Below are positions 17,055 to 25,909 of a stretch of 64,000 nt of DNA, one piece after another. Source of the DNA: Fibrobacter succinogenes (GTDB lineage: Bacteria; Fibrobacterota; Fibrobacteria; Fibrobacterales; Fibrobacteraceae); assembly GCA_902800815.1 (NCBI GenBank), contig CADCGB010000011.1, forward strand, positions 1 through 64,000, read 5' to 3'. Made by a program: the position numbers and the translations under genes. The notes below the pieces were generated by a model. That model was not told the DNA's origin, did no database searches, and saw nothing but the letters and a program-made list of their open reading frames with translations. Each line of letters starts with the position of its first letter. Position 1 is the first letter of the stretch.

Positions 17055-18755
17055 ATGAAGCATATTCTGCAAAAAACGGCAATTTTCGCCATCGCAGGCG
17101 CAATTTCTGCAACGGCGGCGCTCCCCACTGCAAAGCAGGTCCAGGCCAACATGGGCATGGGGTTCAACATCGGCAACTCCATGGAAGTGCCGAACAACCC
17201 GACCGCATGGGGCAACCCCTTCCCCACACAGGCCCTGCTCGACTCCGTGAAGGCGGCGGGATTCAACACGGTGCGCATTCCCTGCGCATGGGACAGCCAC
17301 ACGAGCGGCGGCAAGGTCACCGAAACATGGCTCGATTCCGTGAAGACTGTCGTCGACTATGCGATGCGCGCGGGCCTCTACACGATTTTGAACATCCACC
17401 ACGAGGGTGAAGGTGGCTGGTTCCAGAGCAACATCGGCACGAGCGTCGACAACAACATCGATAACAAGATGAAGACGTATTGGACGCAGATTGCGAACAA
17501 GTTCAAGAACTACAACGAACGACTGATTTTTGCGGGCGCGAACGAGCCCGGCCCGAATGTGAAAACCTGGACGGCCCAGCATGTAAGCACGCTGATGCAC
17601 TACTACCAGACGTTTATCGACGCAGTGCGCGCCACGGGCGGAAACAACGCCACCCGCACGCTCATTATCCAGGGCCTCAACACCGACATCGACAAGTCTG
17701 TCGCGAACGCGCCCGTAAGCACGTTCCCTAAGGACAAAGTAACAGGCTACCTGATGTTCGAGGTGCACTACTACGACCCGTACCAGTACACGCTCATGAC
17801 AAGCCAGCAGGACTGGGGCGCAAGCGAACCCATCCTCCCGCAGTACTACTACGGCAACTACCAGAAGTCGAGCGAGCCCAAGCGCAATGCGGGCTACAAC
17901 GCCTGGACCAGTTCGATAGACTCGAAAATCGCAGGCATAGGCCACCCGCAGGAACAGTTCGCCAAGATGAAGACAAACTACGTGGACAAGGGCTATCCGG
18001 TGATTGTCGGCGAGTTCGGCGCGAATGTCCGTTCCCCGGAACTGAGCGGCAATGACCTGAACCTTCACAAGCAGGGGCGCGTGCAGTGGCACAAGGACGT
18101 GGTTTCTGCCGCAAAGCAGTACGGGCTCACCCCGATCCTCTGGGACATGGGCAACGAGAGCAACTCCGGCTACGACAATATGGCCTACATCCGCAGGCAA
18201 TCCTCCCCGGTGGGCAAGGTGCTCGAAACCGACGTCATCAACGCGATGCGCAGCGTGTATAACCTCGGCAACTACAACAACACGGGCGTGACCCACGTGG
18301 AAGACTTCATTACCGGTGGCAGCGAGAATCCGGCTACAAGCAGTAGCGCCGCGCCGGCCTCGAGTTCTGCAATTACGCACACATCTAGTTCCACAATCGC
18401 GCCGGCATCGAGCAGCAATATTGCGCCGACCTCAAGTTCCGCAATCGCGCCGGCATCGAGCAGCAATATTGCGCCGACCTCAAGTTCCTTTACAGCCCCT
18501 TGCGACGCCATGATTCCGGAATGCGGCTGGACTGATGCCCTGCCCACAGTCACAGCCTCCACGCAAGTCAAGTTCTATCGCGAAGGCAATACACTCCGTT
18601 CCAATGCAACCATCCGCCTGTTCGACCTGAACGGCAACATGGTGCGGGTGGCCGGCGCGAGGATCGGCCATAGCGAAATGGACCTGCGCGGACTCCGTCA
18701 GGGCATGTACGTCGCCCGCAGCGGTGCGCAGACCCTCCGCGTGCAGGTGAAATAA
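17055..18755 (+). CDS. Secreted GH5 family cellulase-type glycoside hydrolase (first of a tandem pair)
   Basis: A 566-residue enzyme; the open frame begins at 16758, but the ATG at 17055 follows AGAGGA and starts a signal peptide ending near SATAA. The GH5 barrel (about 24-420) shows GFNIGNSMEV, the conserved RIPCAW, the HH pair at 115-116, acid/base Glu164 in GANEPG and nucleophile Glu320 in VIVGEFGAN. A serine/alanine/proline linker with a 48-bp internal DNA repeat follows (about 430-485), and then the tail ending GMYVARSGAQTLRVQVK. It probably hydrolyses beta-1,4-glucan; mannan or xyloglucan cannot be excluded. The second GH5 gene, about 500 bp downstream on the same strand, has the same N-terminal architecture. 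Confidence 0.92.
   Translation: MKHILQKTAIFAIAGAISATAALPTAKQVQANMGMGFNIGNSMEVPNNPTAWGNPFPTQALLDSVKAAGFNTVRIPCAWDSHTSGGKVTETWLDSVKTVVDYAMRAGLYTILNIHHEGEGGWFQSNIGTSVDNNIDNKMKTYWTQIANKFKNYNERLIFAGANEPGPNVKTWTAQHVSTLMHYYQTFIDAVRATGGNNATRTLIIQGLNTDIDKSVANAPVSTFPKDKVTGYLMFEVHYYDPYQYTLMTSQQDWGASEPILPQYYYGNYQKSSEPKRNAGYNAWTSSIDSKIAGIGHPQEQFAKMKTNYVDKGYPVIVGEFGANVRSPELSGNDLNLHKQGRVQWHKDVVSAAKQYGLTPILWDMGNESNSGYDNMAYIRRQSSPVGKVLETDVINAMRSVYNLGNYNNTGVTHVEDFITGGSENPATSSSAAPASSSAITHTSSSTIAPASSSNIAPTSSSAIAPASSSNIAPTSSSFTAPCDAMIPECGWTDALPTVTASTQVKFYREGNTLRSNATIRLFDLNGNMVRVAGARIGHSEMDLRGLRQGMYVARSGAQTLRVQVK
18399..18488 (+). repeat. 48-bp tandem repeat in the GH5 serine linker
   Basis: Two copies of a 42-base identical block starting GCGCCGGCATCGAGCAGC lie at 18399-18440 and 18447-18488, a period of 48 bases (16 codons). 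They encode repeated APASSSNIAPTSSSAI units, so linker length can change by slippage or recombination. Confidence 0.9.
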
Positions 18756-18832
18756 CGCGAACTGATGCGCCAATAGCGTGCGAACAGATGCGCGGTCCCA
18801 AAAGCCGCTTTACAAGCTTTAAAATAACACCC

Positions 18833-18875
18833 TTTACATACCACCATATAGCAAAACAACCCCACGGTATGTAAA
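18833..18875. repeat. 40-bp-type inverted element, array 1 copy 1
   Basis: TTTACATAC (18833-18841) and GTATGTAAA (18867-18875) are separated by 25 bases. The inverted arms extend further, to ACCCTTTACATACC and its exact complement, 14 bp each. This is the first of three such elements in the gap between the GH5 genes. Confidence 0.8.
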
Positions 18876-18892
18876 GGGTTGTTTCTTTTTTT
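18854..18892 (+). terminator. Terminator-like hairpin overlapping the inverted element
   Basis: AAACAACCC (18854-18862) and GGGTTGTTT (18876-18884) form a 9-bp stem with a 13-base loop, followed by CTTTTTTT. It is about 100 bases past the stop of the first GH5 gene. Its right arm cannot pair at the same time as the long TTTACATACC/GGTATGTAAA stem. Confidence 0.7.
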
Positions 18893-18896
18893 CCGG

Positions 18897-18938
18897 TTTA
18901 CATACTTTTTCGGCTTTTTCAGGCATTTAGTATGTAAA
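18897..18938. repeat. 40-bp-type inverted element, array 1 copy 2
   Basis: TTTACATAC (18897-18905), 24 bases, then GTATGTAAA (18930-18938). The right arm sits in the context ATTTA-GTATGTAAAATTC, shared with copy 1 of the second array at 63078. Confidence 0.8.
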
Positions 18939-19032
18939 ATTCAAGAAAAAATGGTTTAAAAAGCAACTTTTTCAGGCAAAAATCAGCAAAAACACGCCTA
19001 GAAGTCGATTTTTCACACGATTTTCGGCCATT

Positions 19033-19074
19033 TTTACATACTAAAAGCGTGTTTTCATGCATTTGGTATGTAAA
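19033..19074. repeat. 40-bp-type inverted element, array 1 copy 3
   Basis: TTTACATAC (19033-19041), 24 bases, then GTATGTAAA (19066-19074). It lies 136 bp downstream of copy 2. The rest of the gap 18756-19262 is AT-rich, without an open frame or RNA gene that I can recognise. Confidence 0.8.
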
Positions 19075-19262
19075 GATGCCTAAAAACAGCAGTAAAACCG
19101 GCAAAAACAACCCGAAATCGGCCCTGTTGTACCCCGTTGAGTGTTCTACACCGCAAATATAGGGCACAAGCACATTTTTCTTTAAATATGGGGCGGCAGA
19201 ATCTAATTTCATAGAAAACAGACAGCCGGGTGTATGCCCGCACATACCTTCAAGGAGTCAAT

Positions 19263-21368
19263 ATGTTTGGTATCGGAAAGTTTGGTCTCGTGTTCGGCGC
19301 GCTCTCGCTCGCCAGCACCGCTGCGTTCGCCCTCCCCAAGGCGACCGAGATTTACCCCGACATGGGTCTCGGCTACAACATCGGTAACACCATGGAAGTG
19401 CCGGGCAACCAAGGTGGTCCGACAGGATGGGGCAACCCCTTCCCGGATGCCGCTTACGTGAAGGCAATCAAGGACGCCGGCTTCAACACCGTTCGTATTC
19501 CCTGCGCCTGGGACAGCCACGCCTCTAACGGCACAATTAATGCCGGATGGCTTGACTCTGTAAAGACCGTCGTCGATCTCGTCATCAACAACGGCATGTA
19601 CGCCATCTTGAACAGCCACTGGGACGGCGGTTGGCTCGAAGACCACGTGTTCGACGGCGAAGGCTACGACAAAACTGGTCTCGTGAACAGTTCTGCAGCA
19701 ACCGTTGCCGCCAAGCAGGAATCTTACTGGAAGCAGATCGCTACCAAGTTCGCCGCTTACGACGAGCACCTGATTTTCGCATCCGCCAACGAACCCGGCG
19801 TGAACGACCCGTGGAACGGCGGTGCGGACAACGGCCAGTGGGCCTTCGACGAGAACCGCATGAAGGTTCTCAAGCAATTCCATGAAGCATGCATCAAGGC
19901 CGTGCGTTCTACCGGCGGAAACAACGCCACCCGTATCGTGGTCGTGCAGGCCCCGCGTACCGAAATCGACAAGTCTCCGCTTCTCGCCTCCATGTACCCG
20001 ACTGACCCGGCTGGCGACGGCTACACCATGGCCGAAGTACACTTCTACCCGTATCAGTTCTCGCTCATGACTGGTGGCGACGAAGACTGGGGCAAGATGT
20101 TCTACTACTGGGAAGACCAGACTCCGGGTAACGACGCGGCACACACCTGCTCCGGCACGGCCCTCGGTTCCAAGAAGTCTATCAACGAACTGTTCAGCGG
20201 TCTCAAGAGCCGTTTCTACGACAAGGGCATTCCGGTCGTAATCGGCGAAATGGGCGCAGTCAAGCGTTTCTCCCTCACAGGAGACAACCTGAAGGCGCAC
20301 CTGAAGGCTCGTGCCGCCTGGTACGGCTACACAGTCGCTGCAGCCAAGCAGAACGGTCTCGTTCCTTGCGTGTGGGACACCGGTGACGAAGGCGATGGCA
20401 ACTTCACCATCATCCGCCGTCAGGTGAACAAGTTCGGCGGCAACGTGGGCGACATTACCGACGTCGAAACTTTGAACGCCATGCGCGAAGCATACGGCCA
20501 GGCTGCGCTTCCGGGTGGTTCCATTGATTCTCTCGTCAACCAGAACCCCGACGTTCCCGAAGGTTCCGGCAAGGGTGTCGAAGTTACCTACAAGACTGCA
20601 ACATCCGACTCCAGCGAAGTGGGCACGCTCCGTATCAACCTTTCTGGCACCAAGAAGGATCTTTCCCAGTACGTGGGCATTGAAATCCGTCTGAAGGGTT
20701 CCGTCGAAACTGCAGGCCCCTGCACCGGTGCAGGCGATGGCTGCGGTGAATACGGCTGGACCTCCATGGACCTCTTCATGATGACCGGTGATTCCTGGGC
20801 TTGGTTTGACGCTCCCGTACTGCAGCAGGCCGACCAGGAACTCAACGCATCCAAGTTCCAGACAATCCAGGTCAAGTGGGAAGATTTCCGCACCGAACCG
20901 ACCGACCTCAACTCCGCAAATGCCATCGGCCTGAACCTCTACGGTACGCAGGTCACCGGCACCATCACCTTCGACTACATCAAGGGCATCAAGGCCGACG
21001 GCTCTACCGAAATCATCGATGACTTCGACAAGAAACCGCAGCTCGAAGGCACAGCCTCCGGCAAGGTCGTCGCCCTCGGCGGTACAGGCGATATCGGATC
21101 AAACGCCATCAGGCCTGTCCGCGCGGCAAGTTCTAAGATGCTCGTGAGCGTACGTCCGGGCTCGGTGACCGCCTCGTTCAGCGCCGCCACCGCAGGCATG
21201 GCAAGCGCCACGCTCATGAACACCATGGGCCAGGTAATCGACCAGCAGAACTTCACCGCAAACAAGGGCGCTAACAGCGTGGAACTTCTCACGAACTACC
21301 GTGGACCTGCAATGCTTCTCGTGAAGCAGGGCAGTGTGCAGTACGTGCAGAAGGTTATCCTGAAGTAA
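19263..21368 (+). CDS. Secreted GH5 family cellulase-type glycoside hydrolase with C-terminal CBM-like module
   Basis: A 701-residue enzyme; the ATG at 19263 follows AAGGAG and starts a signal peptide ending in STAAFA. The GH5 domain (about 24-430) has GYNIGNTMEV, RIPCAW (78-83), acid/base Glu177 in ASANEPG and nucleophile Glu329 in VVIGEMGAV. A beta-sandwich module (about 440-590) with EIRLKGSVET, QTIQVKWEDFRTEP and TITFDYIKGI resembles CBM11/CBM30-type carbohydrate-binding modules. The shared tail ends YVQKVILK. It lacks the poly-serine linker of its upstream paralogue. Its codon choice (many GGT, AAG, TTC) looks more biased than its neighbours, which suggests high expression. Probable endoglucanase acting on cellulose. 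Confidence 0.92.
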   Translation: MFGIGKFGLVFGALSLASTAAFALPKATEIYPDMGLGYNIGNTMEVPGNQGGPTGWGNPFPDAAYVKAIKDAGFNTVRIPCAWDSHASNGTINAGWLDSVKTVVDLVINNGMYAILNSHWDGGWLEDHVFDGEGYDKTGLVNSSAATVAAKQESYWKQIATKFAAYDEHLIFASANEPGVNDPWNGGADNGQWAFDENRMKVLKQFHEACIKAVRSTGGNNATRIVVVQAPRTEIDKSPLLASMYPTDPAGDGYTMAEVHFYPYQFSLMTGGDEDWGKMFYYWEDQTPGNDAAHTCSGTALGSKKSINELFSGLKSRFYDKGIPVVIGEMGAVKRFSLTGDNLKAHLKARAAWYGYTVAAAKQNGLVPCVWDTGDEGDGNFTIIRRQVNKFGGNVGDITDVETLNAMREAYGQAALPGGSIDSLVNQNPDVPEGSGKGVEVTYKTATSDSSEVGTLRINLSGTKKDLSQYVGIEIRLKGSVETAGPCTGAGDGCGEYGWTSMDLFMMTGDSWAWFDAPVLQQADQELNASKFQTIQVKWEDFRTEPTDLNSANAIGLNLYGTQVTGTITFDYIKGIKADGSTEIIDDFDKKPQLEGTASGKVVALGGTGDIGSNAIRPVRAASSKMLVSVRPGSVTASFSAATAGMASATLMNTMGQVIDQQNFTANKGANSVELLTNYRGPAMLLVKQGSVQYVQKVILK

Positions 21369-21393
21369 AACGTTCCTCTATGGAGTGTGGAAC

Positions 21394-21428
21394 GTCCCCC
21401 GCGGCTAACGCTGCGGGGGATTTTTTTG
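21394..21428 (+). terminator. Terminator of the second GH5 gene
   Basis: CCCCCGCGGC-TAAC-GCTGCGGGGG is followed by ATTTTTTT. It lies 26 bases after the stop. Confidence 0.92.
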
Positions 21429-21444
21429 AGCAATTCGTTACTTA

Positions 21445-21475
21445 TAAAAAAGGCCCCGGTCTAGCCGGGGCACTT
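21445..21475 (-). terminator. Terminator of the malic enzyme gene
   Basis: Read on the minus strand, GCCCCGGC-TAGA-CCGGGGC is followed by CTTTTTT. It lies past the maeB stop and faces the GH5 terminator. Confidence 0.85.
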
Positions 21476-21526
21476 CTTATTTTTTAGACAAGGTTCGAGG
21501 CACGAGACACGCGAGATGCGCAGCCC

Positions 21527-23848
21527 TTACCACATCCGGTCGTACTTTTTCTTGTTCTTTTCCTCGTCCTTCTTCTCCTGCACAATCGCGTCGATTACGG
21601 CGGCGACCGTCAGGTTGAAGATGTCATGCACGGAGGCATCGGAGTCGGTAAAGTGCACCGGCTTGTTCAGGCCCATCTGCACGGGACCGATGGATTCGCC
21701 CACGCCCATCTCGAGGAGCATCTTGCAAGTGGTATTCGCGGAGGAGAGGCACGGGAAAATGAGCGTGTTGACCGTCTGACCCTTGAGCTTGTTGAAGGGG
21801 TACTTCGTGTCGCGCAGATTCTTATCGAGTGCCACGTTCACCTGCATCTCGCCATCGATCATGTAGTCCGGGAACTGCTCGTGAATCATCTTCACCGCAT
21901 CGCGGGCCTTGTTCGCCGTACCGCGGGCAACTTCCTTGTCGCTACCGAAGTTCGCGTAACTGAGCATCGCCATCACGGGTTCATGCGCAAAGAAGCGCAC
22001 CGCATCGTGCGTGAGCTTCACGACATCCACAAGCGTTTCTGCATCGGGGTCGCGGTTCACGAGAGTATCGGCCAGGAAGAACGTTCCCTTGCGGGTACTC
22101 AGGATGTGCATGGCTCCGAAGTGCTTGTATTCCTCGCGGATGCCGATGATTTCCTTCGCAAGTTCGATGGTCTCGCTGTACTTGGAGTAGCCACCCGTAA
22201 TAAACGCGTCGGCATCGCCCGTCTTCACCATCATCATGCCGAAGTGGTTCGGCTCGAACATGTCGTCGCGGGCCTCGTCGAGCGTCACGCCATTACGGCC
22301 GTTCTCCTCGGCGTAAATGCCGGCATACTTGCGGCGGCGTTCGAATTCCTCGGGCGAGCGCGGGTTCACAATCTTGATGCCCGTGAGGTCAAGCTGTTCA
22401 CGCTGCGCAATAATCTGGATGCGTTCCGGGTTCCCGAGTATAATCGGGTGGGCAACGCCTTCCACCTTCGCCTGCACTGCAGCCTTGAGCATGTTCAGGT
22501 TGCTCTCGGCGAACACCACGCGCTTCGGGTTGCTGCGGGCCGTATCGCTGAACTGGCGGATGAGCTTGTTGTCGTAGCCCATCATGTCGCGAAGTTTGTC
22601 GTAGTAGGCATCCCAGTCGGTAATCGGCTTGCGGGCCACACCACTCTCGATGGCAGCCTTCGCCACCGCGATAGAAACATCCGTAAGCAGGCGCGGGTCA
22701 AGCGGCTTCGGGATCAGGTATTCCTTGCCGAAGGTAAAGCGCTGCGCGTTGTAGGCGATGTTCACCACATCGGGCACCGGCTGGTGCGCCAGGGCGGCAA
22801 TCGCACGCACGGCGGCATGCTTCATGTGTTCGTTGATGCAGGTGGCGCGCACGTCAAGCGCACCGCGGAAAATGTACGGGAAGCCAATGACGTTGTTCAC
22901 CTGGTTCGGGTAGTCGCTGCGACCCGTCGCAAAAATCAGGTCGCCACGGCTCGCCATCGCCTCTTCATAGCTGATTTCGGGAGTCGGGTTCGCAAGCGCG
23001 AAAACAATCGGCTGGTCGGCCATGCTGCGGACCATCTCGCGGGTCAGAATGTTGCCCTTCGAGAGGCCAACGAACACATCGGCGCCCTTCATGGCGTCGG
23101 CGAGCGTCTCGATGTCGGTGCGGTCGGTCGCAAAGAAGGCCTTCGCCTCGGTAAGGCCCTTGCGGTCCTTGCGGATAACGCCCCTGCTGTCGCACATCAC
23201 CAGGTTCTCTTTCTTGAGACCGAGCGACAGGTAGAGTCGCGTGCAGGCGCAGGCGGCTGCACCCGCACCGTTCACCACCATCTTCACGTCGCGAATGTTC
23301 TTGCCCGCAACCTCGATAGCGTTCAGGAGGCCAGCCGACGAAATGATGGCCGTACCGTGCTGGTCGTCGTGCATCACGGGGATGTCGAGTTCCGCCTTGA
23401 GCGTGTCCTCGATCTCGAAGCATTCCGGAGCCTTGATGTCTTCCAGATTGATGCCGCCGAACGTCGGGGCGATGCCCTTCACAATCTCAATAAACTTCTT
23501 CGGGTCCTTCTCGTTGATTTCGATGTCGAACACGTCGATGCCCGCGTAAATCTTGAAGAGCAGGGCCTTGCCTTCCATCACCGGCTTGCCAGCGAGGGCG
23601 CCAATGTCACCCAGGCCGAGCACCGCGGTACCGTTACTGATCACCGCGACCAGGTTGCCCTTGCCCGTGTATTCGTAGGCCAGGTTGTTGTCCTTCTCGA
23701 TCTCGAGACAGGGGGCGGCAACGCCCGGAGTGTAAGCGAGGCCCAAGTCCGTCTGCGTGCTGTGCGGCTTGGTCGGCACTATCTCGATCTTGCCGGGCTT
23801 GCCCATGGAGTGGTATTCGAGTGCGAGTTCCTTGAGATCCTTGCTCAT
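21527..23848 (-). CDS. maeB: NADP-dependent malic enzyme with phosphotransacetylase-like domain
   Basis: A 773-residue two-domain enzyme that decarboxylates malate to pyruvate with reduction of NADP+ (family knowledge). The malic domain (about 1-160) has [25 protein letters not shown] and MHDDQHGTA; the NAD-binding domain (about 165-410) has [16 protein letters not shown] and [11 protein letters not shown]. The C-terminal 340 residues match phosphate acetyltransferase ([32 protein letters not shown]-like segments). In MaeB proteins this part is not catalytic and is thought to sense acetyl-CoA-related effectors. The start has AAGGAGCC eight bases upstream, and a TATATT box lies 25-30 bases further out. 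The long antisense frame over this gene is a coding shadow. Confidence 0.95.
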   Translation of the reverse strand: MSKDLKELALEYHSMGKPGKIEIVPTKPHSTQTDLGLAYTPGVAAPCLEIEKDNNLAYEYTGKGNLVAVISNGTAVLGLGDIGALAGKPVMEGKALLFKIYAGIDVFDIEINEKDPKKFIEIVKGIAPTFGGINLEDIKAPECFEIEDTLKAELDIPVMHDDQHGTAIISSAGLLNAIEVAGKNIRDVKMVVNGAGAAACACTRLYLSLGLKKENLVMCDSRGVIRKDRKGLTEAKAFFATDRTDIETLADAMKGADVFVGLSKGNILTREMVRSMADQPIVFALANPTPEISYEEAMASRGDLIFATGRSDYPNQVNNVIGFPYIFRGALDVRATCINEHMKHAAVRAIAALAHQPVPDVVNIAYNAQRFTFGKEYLIPKPLDPRLLTDVSIAVAKAAIESGVARKPITDWDAYYDKLRDMMGYDNKLIRQFSDTARSNPKRVVFAESNLNMLKAAVQAKVEGVAHPIILGNPERIQIIAQREQLDLTGIKIVNPRSPEEFERRRKYAGIYAEENGRNGVTLDEARDDMFEPNHFGMMMVKTGDADAFITGGYSKYSETIELAKEIIGIREEYKHFGAMHILSTRKGTFFLADTLVNRDPDAETLVDVVKLTHDAVRFFAHEPVMAMLSYANFGSDKEVARGTANKARDAVKMIHEQFPDYMIDGEMQVNVALDKNLRDTKYPFNKLKGQTVNTLIFPCLSSANTTCKMLLEMGVGESIGPVQMGLNKPVHFTDSDASVHDIFNLTVAAVIDAIVQEKKDEEKNKKKYDRMW

Positions 23849-24090
23849 TTTGGCTCCTTAATTTTTCGCGGCCAAATATAGAAAAATGTTTACAAAAGAC
23901 CAAGGATGCCATAGTAACATTCTTTGAAATTGTCACACCGCAAGTGCAAAAAAAATCCCCTTTAGTCGCCAAACGCTCCCAAAGGTCGCTGACAAGCAGG
24001 AACAGGCTTTCTATCTTTTTATCCATCAAGGACTTAGCATGTCTCGCCGTCACCCATGCCCGCGAGCACTGATTAAAAAAGGGAGTATAA

Positions 24091-25524
24091 ATGGAAACTT
24101 TAAACGCTATTCTCGATACCATCGACGGTTACGTGTGGGGTATCCCGCTCATCGCCGTAATCCTGTTCGTGGGCATCTTGCTCACGAGTCGACTCGGCGT
24201 GCTGCAGGTGACGAACCTCGGCAACGCACTGCGCTACATGACGAGCAGCGAAAAGGATGGCGAGGGCGAAGTCTCGAGCTTCGCCGCGCTCTGCACGGCA
24301 CTTGCGGCCACGGTCGGTACCGGCAACATCGTGGGTGTCGCGACCGCCATCGGCACGGGCGGCCCGGGTGCACTCTTCTGGATGGAAGTTGCCGCCTTTT
24401 TCGGCATGGCCACAAAATACTCCGAAGGCCTGCTCGCGGTCAAGTACCGCAAGGTCGATACTGACGGCAAGGTATTGGGCGGCCCCTTCTACTACATCGA
24501 GACGGGTATCAAGGAACGTTTCGGACTCAACTTCAAGTGGCTCGCCGTGCTGTTCGCCGTATTCGGCGTGCTTGCGGGCCTTCTCGGCATCGGCACCATC
24601 ACGCAGGTAAACGGCATTACCTCGGCGGTCGCGACGGTCATCCCCACCGGCGAATTCATCAACCTCGCCGGCAACTCGGTCTCTTACTCCACTGCCATCG
24701 CGGGCCTGCTCTGCGCGGGCTTCACTGCCTGCGTCATCATCGGCGGGCTCAAGCGCATCGCGAAGGTTTCGCTCTACATCGTGCCGTTCATGGCCATTTT
24801 CTACATTCTCTTCTGCCTGCTCATCCTGGGCTTCAACTTCTCGAAGATTTCGGGCGCCATCGAGACCATCATCCAGGCGGCATTCAACCCGAGTGCGGTC
24901 ACCGGCGGCGTGGTGGGCACCATCTTCATCGCTATGCAGAAGGGTATCGCCCGCGGCATCTTCAGTAACGAGGCGGGCCTCGGCTCGGCCCCGATCGCAG
25001 CCGCAGCGGCCAAGACAAAGGAACCGGTGCGCCAGGGTCTCGTAAGCATGACGGGCACGTTCATCGACACGATCGTCATCTGCTCCATGACCGGCCTTGC
25101 CATCGTGGTCACGGGCGCGTGGACTCCGGAGCTCGGCCTGCAGGGCGTGAACATCACCATGGAAGCATTCACCCGCGGGCTTACGAACCTGCCCGCCGGC
25201 GCAAGCATCGCCCCGTACGTCCTTACCGTGGCACTCGTGTTCTTCGCGTTCACCACCATCCTCGGGTGGGCTTACTACTCCGAGCGTTGCCTGGAATACC
25301 TTATCGGGCGCGGCAAGAAGAACGCCATCCTCGCCTACCGCTGGGTGTACGTGGCCGCGGTGTTCATCGGCCCCTACCTCACGGTGAGCGCCGTGTGGAC
25401 GAGCGCCGACATCTTCAACGGGCTCATGGCCTTCCCGAACCTCGTGGCACTGATTCTGCTTTCCGGCATTGTCGCCCGCGAGACAAAGAAGTTCTTCGTG
25501 AAGCTCGAGAAGGAGAGAGGGTAG
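24091..25524 (+). CDS. Sodium:alanine symporter (AGCS family)
   Basis: A 477-residue integral membrane protein with about ten to eleven hydrophobic segments. It imports alanine or glycine with Na+ (family knowledge). The AGCS signatures are clear: VGTGNIVGVATAIGTGGPGA near residues 70-90, NEAGLGSAPIAAAAAKT around 290-305, and the C-terminal GWAYYSERCLEYL. The GGGAG site nine bases before the ATG supports the start. It is a single-gene unit with its own terminator. The exact amino acid cannot be decided from sequence. Confidence 0.94.
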   Translation: METLNAILDTIDGYVWGIPLIAVILFVGILLTSRLGVLQVTNLGNALRYMTSSEKDGEGEVSSFAALCTALAATVGTGNIVGVATAIGTGGPGALFWMEVAAFFGMATKYSEGLLAVKYRKVDTDGKVLGGPFYYIETGIKERFGLNFKWLAVLFAVFGVLAGLLGIGTITQVNGITSAVATVIPTGEFINLAGNSVSYSTAIAGLLCAGFTACVIIGGLKRIAKVSLYIVPFMAIFYILFCLLILGFNFSKISGAIETIIQAAFNPSAVTGGVVGTIFIAMQKGIARGIFSNEAGLGSAPIAAAAAKTKEPVRQGLVSMTGTFIDTIVICSMTGLAIVVTGAWTPELGLQGVNITMEAFTRGLTNLPAGASIAPYVLTVALVFFAFTTILGWAYYSERCLEYLIGRGKKNAILAYRWVYVAAVFIGPYLTVSAVWTSADIFNGLMAFPNLVALILLSGIVARETKKFFVKLEKERG

Positions 25525-25909
25525 CCTTAAGGCGAGAAACCACAGTACAAGGGGGAACATCCCCCTTTTTTGTTTTCGATTCTTTTTTTGCCGAATACTT
25601 CGCTGGCTTTTCTGCAACGCAGGGTGTGAGTGAAAGTTTCATGCCCATGGCGTTAAGTACGCGCATAACAGTCTCGAAACGGGGATGTGCTTCTTCTTTC
25701 AAGGCCTTGTAAAGGCTTTCGCGATTCAAGCCCGCTTTTTTTGCAATCTTTGCCATACCAGCGGAACGCGCCACATCGCCAAGAGCCATCTGCCACAACT
25801 TGGGGTCGTTGGCATTCAGGATTTCCTCCAAGAAGTAGCGAACTTCCTCTTCTGTTTTTAGATAATCGGCAACGTCCCAATCTGATATTTCTGCATCATC
25901 CTTTCGCAT
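25424..25909 (-). CDS. HigA-like antitoxin (TIGR02684 type) with a 3' read-through extension
   Basis: The first 97 residues match the putative addiction-module antidote family: WDVADYLKTEEEVRYFLEE, LGDVARSAGMAKIAKKAGL and NRESLYKALKEEAHPRFETV, a helix-turn-helix unit that in relatives ends near LGLKLSVEP, here MGMKLSLTP. Family members are about 90-100 residues long. Here no stop follows, and the frame runs 64 residues more (basic, serine and arginine rich), across the symporter terminator and about 100 bases into the 3' end of the symporter gene in antisense. That looks like loss of the normal stop codon. Its start overlaps the toxin gene by 14 bases, so toxin comes first, as usual for this type. 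Confidence 0.8.
   Translation of the reverse strand: MRKDDAEISDWDVADYLKTEEEVRYFLEEILNANDPKLWQMALGDVARSAGMAKIAKKAGLNRESLYKALKEEAHPRFETVMRVLNAMGMKLSLTPCVAEKPAKYSAKKESKTKKGDVPPCTVVSRLKATLSPSRASRRTSLSRGRQCRKAESVPRGSGRP
25548..25575 (+). terminator. Terminator of the sodium:alanine symporter gene
   Basis: AAGGGGGA-ACA-TCCCCCTTTTTTG hairpin, 25 bases after the stop. The opposing antitoxin frame runs through it. Confidence 0.88.

Noticed and set aside
18833-19074. The TTTACATAC arrays as a CRISPR array
   Set aside because: The units are inverted pairs with unequal distances (64 and 136 bp), not direct repeats with regular spacers, and no cas genes are present.
21626-23881. A 751-codon open frame on the plus strand opposite the malic enzyme gene
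   Set aside because: It is fully antisense to a clear maeB gene and its translation is His/Arg/Val-rich without domains, the usual shadow of GC-rich third codon positions.
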